Positions 1-6,984 of a DNA stretch of 13,662 bases are shown piece by piece (positions within the stretch are counted from its first letter, which is position 1; every line of letters starts with the position of its first letter). Both the position numbers and the translations under genes were made by a program. Below the pieces are notes generated by a model, which had not been told where the DNA came from, did no database searches, and saw nothing but the letters and a program-made list of their open reading frames with translations. Source of the DNA: Candidatus Bathyarchaeum sp. (lineage in GTDB: Archaea; Thermoproteota; Bathyarchaeia; Bathyarchaeales; Bathyarchaeaceae); assembly GCA_004376385.1 (NCBI GenBank), contig SOJY01000099.1:1-13662 (forward strand), given 5' to 3'.

Positions 1-14
1 AACAGCTTTCAGGC

Positions 15-365
15 TTAAACGTAGAACCATTCAGTTCTCTCTTCTCTCTTTTTTTTCGCAACCTTTTTCGGAGACTTTAATCCTTTTTTGACGCCTAAAC
101 GGGTCATTTCCATGTCGTATTTTACGAAGGAACGAGTAAACTCAGATAGCGTTTCTGTCATAGTCTTCAAGTCCTTTTGCGAAAAAATAGTCATTATGTC
201 CGGGTTGTTCACCCACTGCGTCCAGCCGATCAAGCTTCTCTGTAACATGTTTAAAACAAAACGTAGGGACCTTACCAGTTCCAAACGGTCTTTGTCTTCA
301 GTATTCTCAAAATGTTTTAACTGCTCAAGAATTCTCTCAGAAACACGAATCCATCCTTCACTCAA
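15..365 (-). CDS. Small archaeal protein with Lys-rich tail (resembles DUF2153)
   Basis: The protein is about 116 residues. It opens with SEGWIRVSERILEQL, continues as helical segments, and ends in a strongly basic tail (KKGLKSPKKVAKKKREER) before a terminal WFYV. The overall pattern recalls the archaeal family DUF2153, recognised from memory, and no function is known to me. The open frame begins at a GTG at 378-380, but a GGGGGGT ribosome site at 372-378 sits ideally for a TTG at 363-365, so I place the start there. It lies downstream of the polymerase gene on the same strand, with a 66-base gap that contains its own TATA-like box. The basic tail could contact nucleic acid, which is inference. 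It is clearly a coding gene, but its role is unknown. Confidence 0.75.
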   Translation of the reverse strand: MSEGWIRVSERILEQLKHFENTEDKDRLELVRSLRFVLNMLQRSLIGWTQWVNNPDIMTIFSQKDLKTMTETLSEFTRSFVKYDMEMTRLGVKKGLKSPKKVAKKKREERTEWFYV

Positions 366-371
366 AACAGT

Positions 372-378
372 ACCCCCC
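372..378 (-). promoter_or_regulatory. Ribosome binding site deciding a TTG start
   Basis: On the minus strand GGGGGGT is followed by 6 bases and then TTG (363-365). The upstream GTG of the open frame lies inside this site, so the TTG is the more likely start. The same GGGGGGT sequence precedes the polymerase IV gene. Confidence 0.55.
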
Positions 379-408
379 ACAGGTAATCATTCAATAGAAT
401 CTTTTAGG

Positions 409-415
409 ATATAAA
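409..415 (-). promoter_or_regulatory. TATA-like box for the small basic-tailed protein
   Basis: The minus strand reads TTTATAT about 45 bases upstream of the TTG start, within the gap after the polymerase IV stop. Transcription would begin near 385 with a leader of about 20 bases. This suggests the small gene can be transcribed independently of dinB. Confidence 0.4.
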
Positions 416-431
416 ACTTAAGAACGATTTA

Positions 432-1514
432 TTAATCAGCTAACCTTGTCTGTTTTTCGGTCGAAAACAAGTTTGAGAGCCTAACACCTATCAAGCGAAT
501 TTTTCGGTCAGAACGCAAATAATCTTGCACAAGATCTCTGGAGCTCTTCTGTATATCTTTCAGGCGGTCTGTGAAGAAAGGCAGGGTCTTGCCGTGGGTG
601 TGGGTTTCGAAGTTTTCGTATCGTATCTTCACTGTAATTGTCTTAAAGGTGAAGTTAGATGCCGTAAGTTCGTGATGCAAATCTTCTGAGAGGGCATCCA
701 ACGTTTCAAAGATTAGTTTTGAGTCGCATGTGTCCTCTTCGAAAGTTATCTCTCGGCTCATGGACTTTCTCTCCCAGTGCTCCTGAACCTCGCTATTATC
801 AATTCCCTGCGCCATTAGATACAACTGCGTGCCCCCAGCACCAAATTTTTCTGCTAAAACAGACGCGTCATAGTTTGCCAAATCGCCGATAGTCTGGATG
901 CCCATCATGTTGAGTCGGTTCTCGGTCTTTCTGCCAACCCACAACAGCTTACGCACCCGCAGAGGCGACAGAAACGCTTTCTCATCCTCAGCTCTGACAA
1001 CTGTTAACCCGTCCGGTTTCTCAAAGTCACTGCATATCTTAGCCACAAGCTTGTTCGGTCCAACACCAACAGAACAGGTAAGCCGCTCCTTTTCGTAAAC
1101 CTCTTTCTTGATTTTCTGCGCAAGCTTCTCTGCTTCTTTAAAATTTTTGACCCGAGAACTCACATCCAAGAATGCTTCATCTAGACCCCAGCGCTCAAAC
1201 TTCTCCGCGTAACCCCGCAGAATCGCCATGATTCGTGCAGATACTTTCTGGTAAAGGCTATAGTTAACTGGGAGATAGACGGCGTTGGGACATAATCTCC
1301 ATGCTCGTGTGATGGGAATACCGGACGTGACGCCGTACTTTCGTGCTTCATAATTGCTGGTGCTGACTACACCTCTTCCGGTTCCCTCTTTTGGGTCGGC
1401 TCCTACAACAACTGGTTTACCTCTAATTTCAGGATTTTCTCTTTCTTCTACTGCGGCAAAAAATTTGTCCATATCAACGTGCAAGATTATTCGGCGTCTC
1501 TTTTTTCGACACAT
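432..1514 (-). CDS. dinB: DNA polymerase IV (Y-family, Dpo4/DinB type)
   Basis: This is a lesion-bypass DNA polymerase of the Y family, 360 residues, close to the size of Sulfolobus Dpo4. Catalytic carboxylates are visible as D14 in LHVDMDKFF and D112-E113 in GLDEAFLDVS, which bind the metals. F19 occupies the steric-gate position that excludes ribonucleotides. The segment VVSTSNYEARKYGVTSG (about 50-65) is the family's finger motif. A helix-hairpin-helix region follows near 185-225, and the little-finger domain ends at IRLIGVRLSNLF. I see no PCNA-binding (PIP) sequence at the C-terminus, where Dpo4 carries one. The ATG has a GGGGGGT site 6 bases upstream. The gene starts 17 bases after the stop of the CysRS-like ligase, so the two are probably co-transcribed. 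Confidence 0.95.
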   Translation of the reverse strand: MCRKKRRRIILHVDMDKFFAAVEERENPEIRGKPVVVGADPKEGTGRGVVSTSNYEARKYGVTSGIPITRAWRLCPNAVYLPVNYSLYQKVSARIMAILRGYAEKFERWGLDEAFLDVSSRVKNFKEAEKLAQKIKKEVYEKERLTCSVGVGPNKLVAKICSDFEKPDGLTVVRAEDEKAFLSPLRVRKLLWVGRKTENRLNMMGIQTIGDLANYDASVLAEKFGAGGTQLYLMAQGIDNSEVQEHWERKSMSREITFEEDTCDSKLIFETLDALSEDLHHELTASNFTFKTITVKIRYENFETHTHGKTLPFFTDRLKDIQKSSRDLVQDYLRSDRKIRLIGVRLSNLFSTEKQTRLAD

Positions 1515-1520
1515 TCAAGG

Positions 1521-1527
1521 ACCCCCC
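1521..1527 (-). promoter_or_regulatory. Ribosome binding site of dinB
   Basis: GGGGGGT on the minus strand, 6 bases before the dinB ATG, in the 17-base gap after the ligase stop codon. This supports translation of dinB from a shared mRNA. Confidence 0.6.
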
Positions 1528-1531
1528 TTTG

Positions 1532-2782
1532 TTAGAAAATTGCCTGCAGAACATAGTCGATGGCTTTTAGTTTCTCTAATGCCTCCTTAGAGTCCTCGGC
1601 GCTTAACATTTTCTGTTCCTTAAGTTTTACCAAGCATGAAACTGTCTTATAAAACGAGTCGAAAGCAGCCTTAACCTGAAGATCATTGTTCATGTTTTCC
1701 TCAAAATCTGTTTGTATCTTTTTGACCAGTTTCTTTGCTTGAGTGCTAGATTCTTGTTCAGAGCATTCAGCAACCTTGAGGTTATTTACCATCTCTCGAA
1801 AACTCTTGAGTAATCTGCAGACTTGGCTGTATTTTTTGAAGGCAAAATCGAGTTTTCGCCTATAATGACCATAGATGAAAAAGAATCTGATATGATTCCA
1901 TATGCATTCAGTTTCCAAGAGGTCTCTGGGATATTTTATGTTGCCTTTGCGTTTAGACATCTTTTCGCCTTCAAAAATCATATGGGCAGCGTGGAGCCAG
2001 TAACGAACAAAAGGTTTGCCAGTTATGGACTCAACCACGGCGATAATGTAGTCGTGATGACGGTAGGTACTATCGATTCCGCTGCACCAGATATCCGCTT
2101 TGAAATCAAAATCTGCGGGGATCATAGCGGGGTCTTGAACATTCCATGAGGGCCTGCCCCTGCCAATTTTTGTGTCCCAGTAAACTTTGTCCCCCTCTTT
2201 GTAGCCGTGCCACAGAATGAAGTCTCCCCGGTTCCATCGGCTACCAGGGTAGGTGTCCTTGTGGAAACGAATCTTCTGTTTAGGCCATTTACTCATATCT
2301 AACCTGAAGAGTTTGCCGAATCCATCAAACTTCAATGGATCAAAGTAAACGTTTTTTCGACCTTCATGGGCGTACCAGTAGGCGTAACCGTTCTCCAGCA
2401 GAATTTCTATTACATGAACGGCTTGGTTAACAGTAGCTGAAGATCGTTGCATGTAATCAGGAATCTTGACTTTCATTTTTTTTAGTTCTTCAACAAATTT
2501 TTTTATGTTGCCATCAGTCAGCTCCTTTAATGTAATGTTTTGTTTTTCAGCCTCGGCTAAGGCTTTGTCCTCTACGTCAGTAATTGTTAAAACGTGTTCC
2601 ACGTTGTAGCCGAGGTATTCAAGGTAACGGTGGAGGATGTCTTCAAACACGAAGGTGCGGTAGTTTCCTATGTGTGGCAACTGATAGATTGAGGGTCCAC
2701 AGGTGAACATCTTCACTTTTGCCTCTTCTAAGGGTTCGAAAATTTCGAGCTTTCTGGTTAACGAGTTGTAGAGTTTGAGCAA
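1532..2782 (-). CDS. Divergent cysteinyl-tRNA-synthetase-like ligase
   Basis: A class I aminoacyl-adenylate-forming fold related to CysRS, 416 residues against about 461 in E. coli. Visible are the first zinc Cys (C28, FTCGPSIY), HIGN at 37-40 for HIGH, the D-rich TITDVEDK (66-73) and KMSKR at 274-278. Alignment by eye to E. coli CysRS pairs zinc ligands C28, C209, H234 and E238 with C28, D217, H242 and I246, so two of four ligands are replaced. The DALR-like helices (about 355-416) are present but the protein stops after them, lacking the last ~50 residues that form the C-terminal mini-domain. It is therefore probably not the housekeeping CysRS. Mycothiol ligase MshC is a comparable CysRS derivative of similar length, but to my knowledge it keeps the zinc site. 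Substrate unknown. The start is TTG with a weak AGGT site. It probably forms an operon with dinB. Confidence 0.85.
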   Translation of the reverse strand: MLKLYNSLTRKLEIFEPLEEAKVKMFTCGPSIYQLPHIGNYRTFVFEDILHRYLEYLGYNVEHVLTITDVEDKALAEAEKQNITLKELTDGNIKKFVEELKKMKVKIPDYMQRSSATVNQAVHVIEILLENGYAYWYAHEGRKNVYFDPLKFDGFGKLFRLDMSKWPKQKIRFHKDTYPGSRWNRGDFILWHGYKEGDKVYWDTKIGRGRPSWNVQDPAMIPADFDFKADIWCSGIDSTYRHHDYIIAVVESITGKPFVRYWLHAAHMIFEGEKMSKRKGNIKYPRDLLETECIWNHIRFFFIYGHYRRKLDFAFKKYSQVCRLLKSFREMVNNLKVAECSEQESSTQAKKLVKKIQTDFEENMNNDLQVKAAFDSFYKTVSCLVKLKEQKMLSAEDSKEALEKLKAIDYVLQAIF

Positions 2783-2825
2783 AAACGTTACCTAGCTTCC
2801 GATAATTGAATGGGGTTATTTATGT

Positions 2826-2835
2826 GTTATATTTT
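2826..2835 (-). promoter_or_regulatory. TATA-like box for the ligase-dinB operon
   Basis: The minus strand reads AAAATATAAC about 50 bases upstream of the TTG start, in the 150-base gap between mtd and the ligase. A second AT-rich stretch (ATAAATA) lies nearer the gene. The rest of the gap holds no gene. A T6 run on the minus strand near 2921-2926 just after the mtd stop could end mtd transcription. Confidence 0.4.
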
Positions 2836-2932
2836 GTTTGGTTTGCACTATTTTATTGAAATTCGGGACGTTTCAACATAACGAATGTCAGGCATACGTT
2901 GACAGAAAGGTAGGGTATCCAAAAAACTGTGA

Positions 2933-3826
2933 TCAGTTGGTTGGCAAAGTTTTGAGCCATTTTCTATATAGATCATCGTCAAACTTGGGGGACTGCATCA
3001 ACTTGGTTTTTGTTAAGGGTTCTCCTCTTTTTGAGTGAGGTTTCCTTACAACAGTGTCGGAATACTTCTCGATCTCTCTTGCTTCTTCAGCTAATTTGGC
3101 TGCTGCCTGAGCCATTTCATGTGCACAAGCAACAAGAGGAATGTATTTTTCATCATCTTTCTCCATAAAACAAGCTTTTGTGTTGATCTCAGGAATCTTC
3201 GAAGCTATATGATAGGCGGCCATAGCTTTGGCTTTTGCATAAGGATTCATAAAGTCCGAGTTGTCCCGAATTGTTTCTGTATCGATCAGCAACCTTGGAA
3301 GACGGACGGCTAACTTCTCTTTTAGAACAGCAATTACCCTATCGATCTCTTGATGTATCAGCCTGAAAACGCCGGTAACCGCGAGTACCTTCATTATATT
3401 TGAGTTGAAAAGTGCCATTTCTACAGGATCCAAAAATTCTCTTCGTGCTCCGATCAAAGGATCGCCAAGAACTATTATGTAACCTACCCCCTGCTTTTCT
3501 AGGTCCGTTATCATTCGTTTTGCCACGGCATCTGACAGCACAACCGTATTTATCCCATTTTGAATTGCCATCGCCCTAGCTGCCGCAGGTCCAGAAACTG
3601 TGGGGTTTGGGGAAATTAGAACAAGAAGATCAGGAGCAAATTCGAAAATTTTTGGAAAAGCGTCTTTAACATCTTCTAAAGACATTTTGGAACCAGTAGT
3701 AATTGTACGAACTGTGATGTCTTTCCGTTGCGCAAGTTCATCTAGGAGGAGTTCAAATATTGGGGCTGTACCGACGTTGCCACACTTGAAAACTCCGATT
3801 TTTACTTTACCTAAAGATTCTTCCAT
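2933..3826 (-). CDS. mtd: F420-dependent methylene-tetrahydromethanopterin dehydrogenase
   Basis: Cytoplasmic enzyme that reversibly oxidises methylene-H4MPT to methenyl-H4MPT with coenzyme F420, a step of methanogenesis and of the archaeal Wood-Ljungdahl methyl branch. The sequence follows known Mtd proteins throughout: VGVFKCGNVGTAP-type start, PNPTVSGPAAAR, GYIIVLGDPLIGARREFLDPVEMA, MKVLAVTGVFRL, NPYAKAKAMAA and CAHEMAQAAAKLAEEAREIEK. The length of 297 residues is slightly above the roughly 280 usual for the family. The open frame begins at GTG 3835, but AGGTG (3833-3837) is better placed as ribosome site for the ATG at 3824-3826, so I start there. The gene is divergent from an MtdB-like enzyme for the same reaction; the promoter region between them carries palindromic boxes that may control both. 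Confidence 0.95.
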   Translation of the reverse strand: MEESLGKVKIGVFKCGNVGTAPIFELLLDELAQRKDITVRTITTGSKMSLEDVKDAFPKIFEFAPDLLVLISPNPTVSGPAAARAMAIQNGINTVVLSDAVAKRMITDLEKQGVGYIIVLGDPLIGARREFLDPVEMALFNSNIMKVLAVTGVFRLIHQEIDRVIAVLKEKLAVRLPRLLIDTETIRDNSDFMNPYAKAKAMAAYHIASKIPEINTKACFMEKDDEKYIPLVACAHEMAQAAAKLAEEAREIEKYSDTVVRKPHSKRGEPLTKTKLMQSPKFDDDLYRKWLKTLPTN

Positions 3827-3870
3827 GACAAGCACCTGATCACATATTTAGGGTCATGCAAGGAGGAGGC

Positions 3871-3878
3871 TTATATAA
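3871..3878 (-). promoter_or_regulatory. TATA box of mtd
   Basis: TTATATAA, read AATTATATAA on the minus strand, about 45-50 bases upstream of the mtd ATG, predicting a leader near 20 bases. The first palindromic box lies immediately upstream, where TFB would contact DNA, so a protein bound there could block mtd transcription. Confidence 0.55.
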
Positions 3879-3910
3879 TTTGGTGTATACCTCAGAATTT
3901 GGTATATACC
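3877..3910. repeat. Tandem palindromic boxes between mtd and mtdB-like gene
   Basis: Two copies of a 15-base unit, AATTTGGTGTATACC (3877-3891) and AATTTGGTATATACC (3896-3910), differ at one base and repeat every 19 bases, about two helical turns. GGTATATACC (3901-3910) is a perfect palindrome and GGTGTATACC is nearly one. They lie between the divergent TATA boxes. This arrangement is typical of an operator pair for a dimeric regulator; the regulator is not identified. Confidence 0.55.
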
Positions 3911-3943
3911 GTATTAACGGTTACATACAATATAGGCAAAAAG

Positions 3944-3950
3944 TATATAT
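3944..3950 (+). promoter_or_regulatory. TATA box of the MtdB-like gene
   Basis: TATATAT preceded by GCAAAAAG. Transcription would start near 3970 and leave a leader of about 45 bases that carries the GGTGA ribosome site. Confidence 0.5.
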
Positions 3951-4004
3951 TTTTCCAAGGAAAATATGATCTCAGACCAAAAGCTAATTAACAAAAAAAA
4001 TATT

Positions 4005-4009
4005 GGTGA
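4005..4009 (+). promoter_or_regulatory. Ribosome binding site deciding a TTG start
   Basis: GGTGA is followed by 5 bases and TTG at 4015-4017. Upstream in-frame TTG (4003) and GTG (4006) overlap this site, so they are less likely starts. Confidence 0.5.
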
Positions 4010-4014
4010 GAAAG

Positions 4015-5739
4015 TTGGAAGCATTAAAAGTCAAACCATTAAAAAACAAGAAATTAGTAGTCCTAATGGTTGAGAAAGAATATAATGAACCTTTCTGGCT
4101 AATAGAACCAACTAACAAGCCCGGTAGCGAACTGAGTACACTTCATAAACCATCCATTGCTCTCACAAGCTTCCTCGAGAAGCTGATCCAGAAAATAAAG
4201 CCAGACTTTGCAACTGAAGAACTGGGTATGCGCTCACTTGAAGAGTTTAACGAAAACAATGACTTATCAAAGCTCTTTAAGAGAAACAACATATCATTCT
4301 ACCCTGTTGATATTGACGAAAATGCTAGATCATATATAGCTCAATTATTGGATGAAAAGAAGCAACTAAGAGACCAAATTATCCAAGCTCTAGAGGAGCG
4401 CCTCAAGAAAAAAGGAAAAAGCAAGGAGTTCAGCATCGAAGAGGAATATCTGATTGCTTACGGCCAATACCTACAAAGCGAACTTGAGAAACAAGAAAAG
4501 GAAACTAATTTCTCTGTAAGGGAAAGCTGGATAGTCATGAAAATTTTGGATACAGCTAGAAACACAAATTCTAACGGAGAAATCACATGCATTCACATAA
4601 GCAGCCCAGAACATGTCAAAGGCGTAACGAAACTCCTAGAAAAATTAAACGTGACAGTTGAAAGGATCAGCGTTTCAAAGGAAGTGACTTTGTCACTCCA
4701 AGAAACACCTAATTTAAAAAGCATAGATAGTCTATTGCAGGCTATGCAAATCAAAGTTAAACCCATAATCAAAAAGGAATCAATAGAATTACCTTACCTG
4801 CTATTTTTCCTAGATTCAGACCAAATAGCCAGCCCATTCGACGTTTGCATGGCTTACGACGCAGGATACAACGCAGTAATACCTTACGAGAATGTGAACT
4901 CCAAAGACGCTAAAAAAATAGTTGAAGACGCAGTTTTCTCAAGAGGTCCAAAAGGAGTAAAGCGCACCACATTCTTCATAGGAGGAAAAGACATTGCACA
5001 AGCGGAAGAAACAGCAAAAGTAATAACAAAGGCCATGTTTCCTCCATTCAATGCTAGCGTAGTAATAGACCCAGCCGGTGCATACACCACAGCAGCAGCA
5101 GCCGTAGCAAAGGTACAAAACGCAATATCTTCTAACAATCTTGGAAGTTTAAGCGATAAAACCTGCGCTGTTTTTGGTACAGGTTCTGTCGGGAGAATAA
5201 TTGCTGTCTTATTGACAAAACTTGGATGCGACGTCACGATTGCAAGCTTGAACCCCAACCGAGAGAATGGCGATGAATATGCAGCGGAACTTGCAGAACA
5301 AATAAACACCCAATATGGGGTACACCTGCAAGGATTTTTCGCGCCCACACCTGAGAAAAAATTTGGACTCCTCAAAAAAGCTGAGGTGATATTCTGTGCT
5401 GGAACCCGTGGAGTTCAGGTCCTAGACAAAGAGATACTGCAAAAAGTGAAACTCCTCAAGGTCCTGGCAGACATAAATGCCATTCCACCCCTAGGAGTTG
5501 AGGGAATAAAGCCAGACGATGACATGCGTGAAATCGAACAGGGGATTTATGCCGTTGGAGCACTTGCGATAGGACGACTGAAACATGAAGTAGAGCTTGA
5601 GATGCTAAAAGAAGTACGAAGAACCGGAAAAGGCACTTACAGCTACACCTTCGCTCTGGAACTTGCAAGGAAACTACTACAAAAAACGATAAGTTCAGGC
5701 GCACTTAAATTAACCCTTAGGTACCCAAATATAAAGTAG
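4015..5739 (+). CDS. MtdA/MtdB-like methylene-H4MPT dehydrogenase with extra N-terminal domain
   Basis: The C-terminal half (about residues 260-560, numbered from the TTG at 4003) matches NADP-dependent methylene-H4MPT/H4F dehydrogenases MtdA and MtdB: LLFFLDSDQIASPFDVCMAYDAG, FFIGGKD, AMFPPFNASVVIDPAGAYTTAAAA, the Rossmann loop VFGTGSVG (390-397), FCAGTRG and LADINAIPPLGVEGI. It should interconvert methylene- and methenyl-H4MPT with NAD(P). Family members are about 290-300 residues; this one carries roughly 250 extra N-terminal residues with PDFATEELG, a charged helical region (115-165), then WIVMKILDTARN and CIHISSPEHVKGVTKLLEKLNV. The last two loosely recall TraB/ChaN-like alpha/beta domains, at low confidence. 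The frame is unbroken. The gene is divergent from mtd, which does the same chemistry with F420. Cofactor choice is inferred from the family. Confidence 0.85.
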   Translation: MEALKVKPLKNKKLVVLMVEKEYNEPFWLIEPTNKPGSELSTLHKPSIALTSFLEKLIQKIKPDFATEELGMRSLEEFNENNDLSKLFKRNNISFYPVDIDENARSYIAQLLDEKKQLRDQIIQALEERLKKKGKSKEFSIEEEYLIAYGQYLQSELEKQEKETNFSVRESWIVMKILDTARNTNSNGEITCIHISSPEHVKGVTKLLEKLNVTVERISVSKEVTLSLQETPNLKSIDSLLQAMQIKVKPIIKKESIELPYLLFFLDSDQIASPFDVCMAYDAGYNAVIPYENVNSKDAKKIVEDAVFSRGPKGVKRTTFFIGGKDIAQAEETAKVITKAMFPPFNASVVIDPAGAYTTAAAAVAKVQNAISSNNLGSLSDKTCAVFGTGSVGRIIAVLLTKLGCDVTIASLNPNRENGDEYAAELAEQINTQYGVHLQGFFAPTPEKKFGLLKKAEVIFCAGTRGVQVLDKEILQKVKLLKVLADINAIPPLGVEGIKPDDDMREIEQGIYAVGALAIGRLKHEVELEMLKEVRRTGKGTYSYTFALELARKLLQKTISSGALKLTLRYPNIK

Positions 5740-5755
5740 CTTTAAGAAGAGAAGT

Positions 5756-5775
5756 TAGCCCCCCAATAGGGGCTA
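5756..5775. terminator. Hairpin between convergent genes
   Basis: TAGCCCC (5756-5762) and GGGGCTA (5769-5775) form a perfect 7-bp stem with a CCAATA loop, in the 45-base gap between the stops of the MtdB-like gene and phoU. The placement suggests a two-way transcription end. A clear T-run directly after the stem is absent on both strands. Confidence 0.5.
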
Positions 5776-5784
5776 CAAAGCTCT

Positions 5785-6801
5785 CTATTTTGGACTAAAA
5801 GAACGATGGATCGTGTAGAGTGCAATCTCACGTCCATATTCCGCTATTCTTTTTATGCTTTCACGTATGGAACACGTAGCACAAATTATAACTGGATTCT
5901 TCTTTTCATGTAAGAAAGCCCATGTCGCAATTTCTTGATCTGATTTCTCAACGAGTTTTCCGCGCTCAATTATTTCCGCGGCATTGTCAGCGCTATTCGA
6001 AAAGAAGGCCTGAACGGCTTGGTTATAGATAGCATGTGCGTTGTTGCCAGCATTTAGCATCAGTTTTATCAGGGGTTCAGAGATTTTTAGTTGCCTATCC
6101 CTTAGCAACACTATGTGTTTTGCAATGTTGCTAGTGTTGTTGGCAACTTGCTCGATGAGGTGGACAAGAGTTTGATAGTCAAGACAGTCACTGATCTCAA
6201 TATCCAGTTGATTTGCCAATGCTGAATCTAGTGCTGCTCTCCTGAGCAACCGAAACATGAAATAAGAGAAGTGATCAATATCATCCTCTAATTGAAAACT
6301 TGTCTTTGCCAACAGCGGGTCTTGAGTCTCTAGCGAAGATAAAACGTCTTGGAACATCGAATCAGAAAGGATGTGGATCCGCTGTATCCCTGAAGTCACA
6401 GAAGCTTTGCTTTCGTCCATAAGCGTTACTATATGCATGTTCTTAGCATTGCACTCCATGATTCTCATGTAAAGTATCCTTACTATGTTGCGGATTGCCT
6501 TCTGCTGGAAAACTGGAAAGATATCCTTTGAAAAAAGTTTGATGTCTGAGTATCCATTTAAGTAGCACGCAATGATGTTCCTCTTAATCGTTTTGGCTTT
6601 CTCACTTGGATCTATATGTAGAGTTATTTCTTTGGCACGCTTTTTACTTCCTGGCCCCGGGAAAACGGCCAAAGAACGATCACGTTGAATAGCTAAAGAA
6701 ACAACATCACCTTTTTTTAATTCGTTCAGATTCGTCCAGTGTTTAGGCAGAGAAATCACTAATGAGGACCTTCCAAGAGACATGATTTTGCGTTGATCCA
6801 T
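5785..6801 (-). CDS. phoU: PhoU-family regulator with AbrB-type DNA-binding head
   Basis: 338 residues in two parts. Residues 1-48 (RKIMSLGRSSLVISLPKHWTNLNELKKGDVV) form an AbrB/SpoVT-type swapped-hairpin DNA-binding domain. The remainder is a helical PhoU region with two repeats, around 110-205 and 215-335, including acidic metal-site-like stretches (LEDDIDHF, VEKSDQEIATW) and the ending IRESIKRIAEYGREIALY. Archaeal PhoU proteins of this layout are linked to phosphate uptake control. No pst transporter gene lies nearby, so it is an orphan here and its targets are unknown. The ATG has a GTGAT ribosome site. The gene converges on the MtdB-like gene. It could be the protein that reads the palindromic boxes in this window, but that is speculation. 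Confidence 0.85.
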   Translation of the reverse strand: MDQRKIMSLGRSSLVISLPKHWTNLNELKKGDVVSLAIQRDRSLAVFPGPGSKKRAKEITLHIDPSEKAKTIKRNIIACYLNGYSDIKLFSKDIFPVFQQKAIRNIVRILYMRIMECNAKNMHIVTLMDESKASVTSGIQRIHILSDSMFQDVLSSLETQDPLLAKTSFQLEDDIDHFSYFMFRLLRRAALDSALANQLDIEISDCLDYQTLVHLIEQVANNTSNIAKHIVLLRDRQLKISEPLIKLMLNAGNNAHAIYNQAVQAFFSNSADNAAEIIERGKLVEKSDQEIATWAFLHEKKNPVIICATCSIRESIKRIAEYGREIALYTIHRSFSPK

Positions 6802-6837
6802 ATTTCATCACTTCAGATCATTCATAAGCAAATGCTG

Positions 6838-6866
6838 TATATATGGTATTACCACACATATATATT
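6838..6866 (-). promoter_or_regulatory. Promoter region of phoU with inverted GGTATTACC
   Basis: TATATAT (6838-6844), GGTATTACC (6845-6853) and CATATATATT (6857-6866) lie 37-65 bases upstream of the phoU ATG. Either AT run could be the TATA box; the nearer gives a leader of about 14 bases. GGTATTACC resembles the GGTATATACC boxes of the mtd region with one base fewer in the centre. Confidence 0.4.
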
Positions 6867-6914
6867 CGGATAACTTTAAATAATTACAATAGAAGAAGAA
6901 ACAGGAAATAGTAT

Positions 6915-6929
6915 TAACTTTCAAAGTTA
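6915..6929. repeat. 15-base palindrome
   Basis: TAACTTT-C-AAAGTTA is a perfect inverted repeat around one central base, in the gap between phoU and the small membrane protein. It may be an operator for either gene. No other gene is visible in this stretch. Confidence 0.4.
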
Positions 6930-6984
6930 GATGAGACACGCCTAGGTTTACAGGTTTCCGAAAACTCCTATTCCAGTTTTCTGT

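Noticed and set aside
1532..2782. Calling this gene the housekeeping cysteinyl-tRNA synthetase
   Set aside because: Two of the four zinc ligand positions are replaced and the C-terminal mini-domain is missing, so a plain CysRS label would mislead.
3856..3969. A 37-codon plus-strand frame in the mtd promoter region, containing AGGAGGAGG
   Set aside because: The SD-like run lies inside the frame, not upstream of its ATG. The frame overlaps both TATA boxes and the palindromes, and the product shows no domain-like composition.
4884..5375. 163-codon minus-strand frame inside the MtdB-like gene
   Set aside because: It lies opposite the conserved dehydrogenase domain, whose motifs are unmistakable on the plus strand.
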